Source: Multifurca ochricompacta | Taxonomy: Eukaryota; Basidiomycota; Agaricomycetes; Russulales; Russulaceae | Reading direction: 5' to 3' | DNA: 64,000 nt | Assembly (NCBI GenBank): GCA_022496185.1 | Contig: WTXG01000015.1 | Span: 248,001 to 312,000 of the forward strand | Shown here: piece by piece, positions 59,296 to 64,000 of the stretch | Layout: each line of letters starts with the position of its first letter | Position numbering within the stretch: position 1 is the stretch's first letter | Made by a program: the position numbers and the translations under genes | Notes under the pieces: generated by a model | Told to the model about the DNA's origin: nothing | What the model saw: the letters and a program-made list of their open reading frames with translations, nothing else | Database searches by the model: none

Positions 59296-61032
59296 TTACG
59301 TTGGCTTGTAGTAAATCGTTGAAATGAACTGCTTGTTTTTTTTTTTTTTTTTCTTTTTAAAAAAATGTGAGGGGAGTGCAATATAAAGGTCGCGCACCTT
59401 CTTCTTGTAACGGGTCGTATTACCAACTGCAAGAACTCCATTACGGATTGCGCTCGTGCTAAGGTGATGAAGAACAACATGCGATGGCACGGGAAGTACA
59501 CTTGCATCATCTGCTAGCATCAAAGCGGCAGCTGTCGTATTCAACGCAGCAGTTGAACCACCGACGAGCGCGCGCACGGGAGAGTGTGAATGTGAACTCG
59601 GGTGACCGTGCCGCGCAGCGGATACATCTGTACCGCTCGCAGTCGTCACAGGAATACGTGAAGGTCCGGGTACAGGCGATTCGTCCTGTTCAGATTTCGT
59701 CATTCCAAATTCCCCATGTCGTGAACGCGCTCGGTGCCGACGATCTTTCACAGGTGCCGGGGGAGGTGCGCCAACGCGGGTGTTAAGGATGAGCTTATCA
59801 AGGTGTCGTGGGAGGACCGGCGCAGGAGGAATATTCGGTGCAGTGCCGACCGCCCCGTTGGCAAGAAAAACTTCCTCCTCACGGGCGGCAGCGGTTAGCT
59901 CAAAAGGGATGACGGACGTCCAACCTTCATCACCAAAGGGAGTATAAACTCCGGAATCGCTAGCTTGCGACCAGAAAGAGATCTGGTGAGCTTGGCGGCT
60001 CGAAGACGCTGGCGGTGGTGAAGCAGGGGTTGAAGGTCCAGCAGGGAGGGGAACAGAGACGTAATTTGCAAGGGATCCATCGTCATCGACAGCGGTGGGG
60101 AGATCCTGTGCAAGCCTCCAGTTATCATCGACGATGAACTTGATGTGGTGAGTGCCAGGCAAGAGTGAGACAGTCGTGGTAAAGATGTCTGGGTCAGATG
60201 CGCTATGGTTAGGGTTAGATTAGCACAATGGGTGATGGCGGGTGATAAAAAAAAAAAACCAAAAAACAAAGAGATGAATGAAGTGGTATAGCGCGCACCT
60301 GCGTTCCATCACTTGGCGACCTTTCCAGTTATTATCGCCAGCACGAGCAAGGAGGACCGTCTTGCCGCCACCGTGCCATGAGATCTTCATATCCACGGGG
60401 TGAGGGGGTTCATCGATAGGTGAGAGGCGGGTGCGTGTAGGTGGTTGAGAAGCTTCTGCTTGAGTCATGGCAAGCGGGATCGTGCTGTGAATCGTCTCCG
60501 GGAAGAAGGAGATCACCTTGGTCTCATGTTCATGAGCTGGCTCGATGTCCTTGATTGGCTGAAGATGGGTGGCCTGAGACGGTCGCATGAAAGACCTGTT
60601 GGAAGCATTCGGTGTTGACCTGTGACGCTGTGCAGGGGGAAAAACGGGGATGTGAGCAGGAGGCTGTTGTTGAACTAGGACATCTGGCATCTGGGTGGTG
60701 GAAGAGAGCTGGTTAGGACGGGGATAGGACTGATAATGGTAATCGGCTCCGTTTGCGGTTAGAGGTTGGGCGGGTATTGGGATAGGTGAGGATGCCTTTG
60801 GTCTCCTATAATGAGGACGAGGTGAATGATTGGGAGAGTTAAGGTGAGAGGGTGCGGGTGTGAGAGAAAGGGAAGCCAGGTCGGGCAACTCGAGGGATTT
60901 CTTTTTTGTACGGAGGGACCTGTGCACGGAATGAGGGGGAGGCTTTTCACGGTTATCTCTATCTTGAGGGTTGTTAGTTGTTTGTGTTGTTGCGGAGGGA
61001 TTGTGGGTTCCAGACGAGGCAGAGTTGCCCAT
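59296..61032 (-). CDS. AMPK/SNF1 kinase beta subunit (Sip2/Gal83 type)
   Basis: Start Met 61032 with MGNSASSG, an N-myristoylation-type N-terminus (Gly2). A long Pro/Ser-rich region of about 220 residues precedes a CBM48 glycogen-binding domain: KISWHGGGKTVLLARAGDNNW and RQVMER, spliced (donor near 60299, acceptor CATAG at about 60203) to SASDPDIFTTTVSLLPGTHH, IKFIVDDNWRLAQDLPT and GSLANYVSV. The C-terminal ASC interaction domain reads PPAPVLPRHLDKLILNT, VPSHVVLHHLSTSAIRNGVL and VGNTTRYKKK, and the last exon adds FISTIYYKPT and the stop at 59296. It scaffolds the kinase alpha and gamma subunits and sets localisation. An insert of about 110 residues rich in Ser/His/Arg splits the ASC region. 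Confidence 0.9.
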
Positions 61033-64000
61033 CTTCGTACAACCGACGACAAGGCGACAAGCTTTGGGTGAATTGATTCAATCCGTTTCCCCCTTCCCTT
61101 TTCCCCCCTCCTTCCCCTTCTTTTTCCTTTGGCGGAGAATTACCTTATTTGGGTTATCTTTATTTGTTTATGTTTGATTATACTTACTTAACTAACCTTG
61201 TAATTGTAATTATTTCTTTCTTTATTTTTTATCTCCGACATGCCTTGCCCTACCCGTACACACACCACCACCTCCAACGACTTTTGTTACTTGTATATAT
61301 GTACCTGACACTGCGTCATGTACTAATTCGAACTGAAAATACTTTCATCTCTGTCACACCCATTAACCGTCAGCCGCAATCCTACTTCCTAGAACCCTAT
61401 CTTTCCTATCATTCGGGGTGTGATACTATATGTGAAGCTACCGTAACCCCCCCCTAGAGTCTAATTTTTATTTTTATTTTAATTTTATAAATCCCTCACA
61501 TCATCACTTCGAGACCACCACCTTCCGCCCGGCATGGCGGTAGTTCGACACCCGAGCTTCGGCTCATCTTATCGCCTCTCCCACCCTCAGTTCGTTCAAA
61601 CCAAACTATTATCAAAATAAACACCTTGAAAGCAAACAACGCCACTGCATCTCATCTCGTGAAAATTATGAAAATTCATGCATAATTTGGTACTTGATGA
61701 AAACGCCACAGAAGTTTTGAAGAGCATGTACGACATTGTCATTCCCTGATCTTCAGCCCCTCCTCGGCTGCTATCCCACCCAAGGACCCCAGCGGACTCT
61801 TAACACCGCGGCGGGTGGCACGATGACTTGATGACCATTTTCTCCCTTTGTGGAAATTTCGGGACCTCCACCCGGGGAAACTGCTGGCTTTCAAAACGGG
61901 TGCCGGTCCACACTTGTTGTTGAGTCACTTTTGGTATTTGTGTTTTTTGTTGTTTTATATTTATGGGGAGCCTTTGCCCTCTCGGGAAACGTGCGTCACC
62001 TGTCATCTGTCTGTCTTGCTGCGACACCTCAAACGCCGTGCTACCGCGTGCGACTATCAGCAACCAAGCCCAAGCAACTAGCACAGGATACGAGTTATTG
62101 CTTCCCGGCCCCTTGGCTGCCAGGCTGCCCTAGACATGCTCAATCAGGTTCATTGCCCCATTAGACTGGCCGTAGTAACTTGGCACTTCCCACACACTAG
62201 CCGAATCGAGTTACAGTACTCATAATTCGTTTGCGGCACTTCATCCTGAAGCCGGAACTTTGGCGGGAGTCTCGGAGAAATGGCTTGTCGTCATCCCCCC
62301 CCCCTCTCCTCCCTTAGGTTGTCATTGTCCCTTCTTCTATTTGGTGGCTGATGATGATGATGATGGATGATGCGCGCCTTGCCCTTCCATACGTCAGATT
62401 CTATTGGTGGTAGAAAGTTACAAATATCTCTTATCGTGACCCTTCCATGAATGTAAAACGATCTGGACTCTGATAACTCGACTTGCTACATATGTCTTCT
62501 CTCCTTGATATCTTTCAACCCCATTCTGCAACGTGTCCGGACAGTATGCTCATCTAGCCTGACTATAGGCGCTGAGTTGCTTGTAATCACCCACCCATGA
62601 GCCCACAAAGAGGAGAGGATCGCAAGCTTGAGAGACGATACCATATGGACATATGGGAAAAATTGACTTCTGTAACACTTCCCAAAACCTGCACATCCAT
62701 CCTCCCTTTCTCCCTCCCTAAATTGCTCCAAAAACACCTCTTCTCCTCTCTTCTCTTCTCTTCTCTTCCCTTCTCTTCCCACTCAAACCAAACTCTAACC
62801 CATAAAAAAATAAAAATAAAAAATAAAAAATCTGAATTTGATATCCCCCATACCTTGGTTAGTACGCACCCACCCCTCGACGCGAACAAGAAAGGAGTGG
62901 GTGGCACTCGCTCGCCATCATCATTTTATTTAAGCTCTACATTTATGGAACCCACCCTAACAATGGGCATACACGTGTAGACGGGTCGTGACAAGAAAGA
63001 AGGGTTCATCACATCACATCACATCACATCGCATCTCACGCACGAGAAGCAACCAACTCAGTTCAGACTCCTCGGCATGCCGAGGTTGGGGGTCCCTTGA
63101 CGCAATCCTCGTCACACACACGGTGGTCTGCGCCACCAGGAACCAAAAAAAAAAAAAAAAGAAAAAACAAGGACCGGCACCCGTCAGCAACAGCAGCTCG
63201 TCCCCTGTCCTCTTGTCCCCTCCCCCTCTTGATGTGTGTTGGTCAACAACAGCAAGTTAATTTAACGCCAACCCATAAATTAAAAATAAAAATAAGCGAG
63301 TTTTGCTCGTGGGCGCAGCTGCGGCGAGAGCAGGTGGCCCTTTTTTTTTTTTGTTGTGTGTATATCATGCATGCCATCATCATTTGGCCTTTGGCTTTTT
63401 TTGGGCACACACCAGACAATCTGTTGTACGTTACGTACGGCTAAATCCGAACTTTTGAGGGGAGGGGAGGGGGACACCCGCACGGAGATCTTTGGACGTT
63501 TTGGACTTTGGGAAACATGACATGATGTCATTTGATTTGATTTATTTTTATTTTTATTTTTTCACTTTCACACTTCCACAATAGATCTTCAGCTTTTTCG
63601 CTCGCGCGCTGGAACTGCGAATCCTACCCCCGTTCTCCCTCCCCCCATCCCCTCCTTCTCTTTCTCTCTCTCCCACTACTTGAGGGGGGGGGGGGGACAA
63701 GCTACTTCTTGAATTTCCCATCCAAAAGCGTTGAATTAGTTGCCATCTACGGTCACGGCGTCCTCGCTTGACCATAGGACCGGCCAGATGTCAATTGGTG
63801 ACTCCATGAGGATACATATATATATATGCTGACAAAACACTCGGCGGCAGCGGCAGCAGCGAAGGCGATGAGGAGGGCAGCGGTCGCGTAGGTCGCGTTA
63901 AGTCATGGGTAAAGATGATTGATTGCAGATTGATTGCAGATTGCCAGGCTATTTGCCGTTAACACGCAAAAGACGTCATCATGTTAATGTGTTAGTTTCA
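61033..64000. other. Long region without a recognised gene
   Basis: About 3 kb. Contains the AMPK-beta upstream region and repeats (TCTTC near 62739–62780, ATCAC near 63007–63031, G tract near 63684–63697, AT repeat near 63815–63830). Short frames such as 61800–62084 minus lack motifs. Near 63893–63830 on the minus strand an Ala-rich hydrophobic peptide (ATAALLIAFAAAAAAE) could be part of an exon extending off the right edge, but no start or splice site supports it. Confidence 0.45.

Noticed and set aside
60200..60222. TTAGGG-like units (telomeric repeat)
   Set aside because: Only about two units, within the AMPK-beta intron end (branch and acceptor region); not an interstitial telomere array.
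61800..62164. Overlapping frames on both strands near 62 kb
   Set aside because: No conserved motif, no splice partners and mutually antisense; not supportable as a gene.

Overview
The window looks like nuclear DNA of a filamentous basidiomycete, most likely Agaricomycetes. Genes are split by many short GT–AG introns (about 45–100 nt). The gene set is fungal (Ste7-type MAPKK, SGF29, Rif1, Prm10/ThrE-like transporter, Kre9/KNH wall proteins, DUF2235 hydrolases). Noncoding DNA is rich in homopolymers and microsatellites. Species cannot be fixed from sequence alone.

Layout. (1) 1–6.3 kb is a decayed region: a minus-strand Ty1/copia element with a frameshifted integrase and a candidate LTR, then broken pieces of two housekeeping genes, an NADP-isocitrate dehydrogenase fragment and an eL34 ribosomal protein copy with an internal deletion. 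(2) 7.3–15.5 kb carries Rif1, an intron-containing tRNA-Gln(UUG), a small Kre9/KNH secreted protein and a bZIP factor. (3) 16.5–22.3 kb holds two paralogous DUF2235 (Tle1-like) alpha/beta hydrolases in the same orientation. (4) 24.7–33.8 kb has a second Kre9/KNH protein, an EXPERA/EBP sterol-isomerase-like membrane protein, SGF29 (SAGA), a divergent C2H2 zinc-finger gene and an FHA protein of the SNIP1/Pml1 type. (5) 35.7–44.4 kb has two class 3 lipase paralogs, the second frameshifted, flanking a Prm10/ThrE-like transporter. (6) 45.7–50.9 kb has a SIRT2/Hst2-like sirtuin followed by AMP deaminase. (7) 52–61 kb has, all on the minus strand, a Ste7-type MAPKK, the cullin-like APC2 subunit and an AMPK/SNF1 beta subunit. 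61–64 kb shows no recognisable gene.

There is no obvious pathway cluster. Loose themes are chromatin (Rif1, SGF29, Sir2), signalling and energy sensing (MAPKK, AMPK beta, AMP deaminase), and secreted or hydrolytic proteins present as paralog pairs (KNH, DUF2235, lipase). The most unusual signals are the cluster of truncated housekeeping genes beside the retroelement, microexons of 10 and 8 nt in the sirtuin and 14 nt in the EBP gene, a hairpin at the predicted transcript start of the copia LTR, and the paralog pairs with one member decaying. Exon coordinates were derived by hand from splice signals and frame closure; gene identity comes from motif recognition, not database search.
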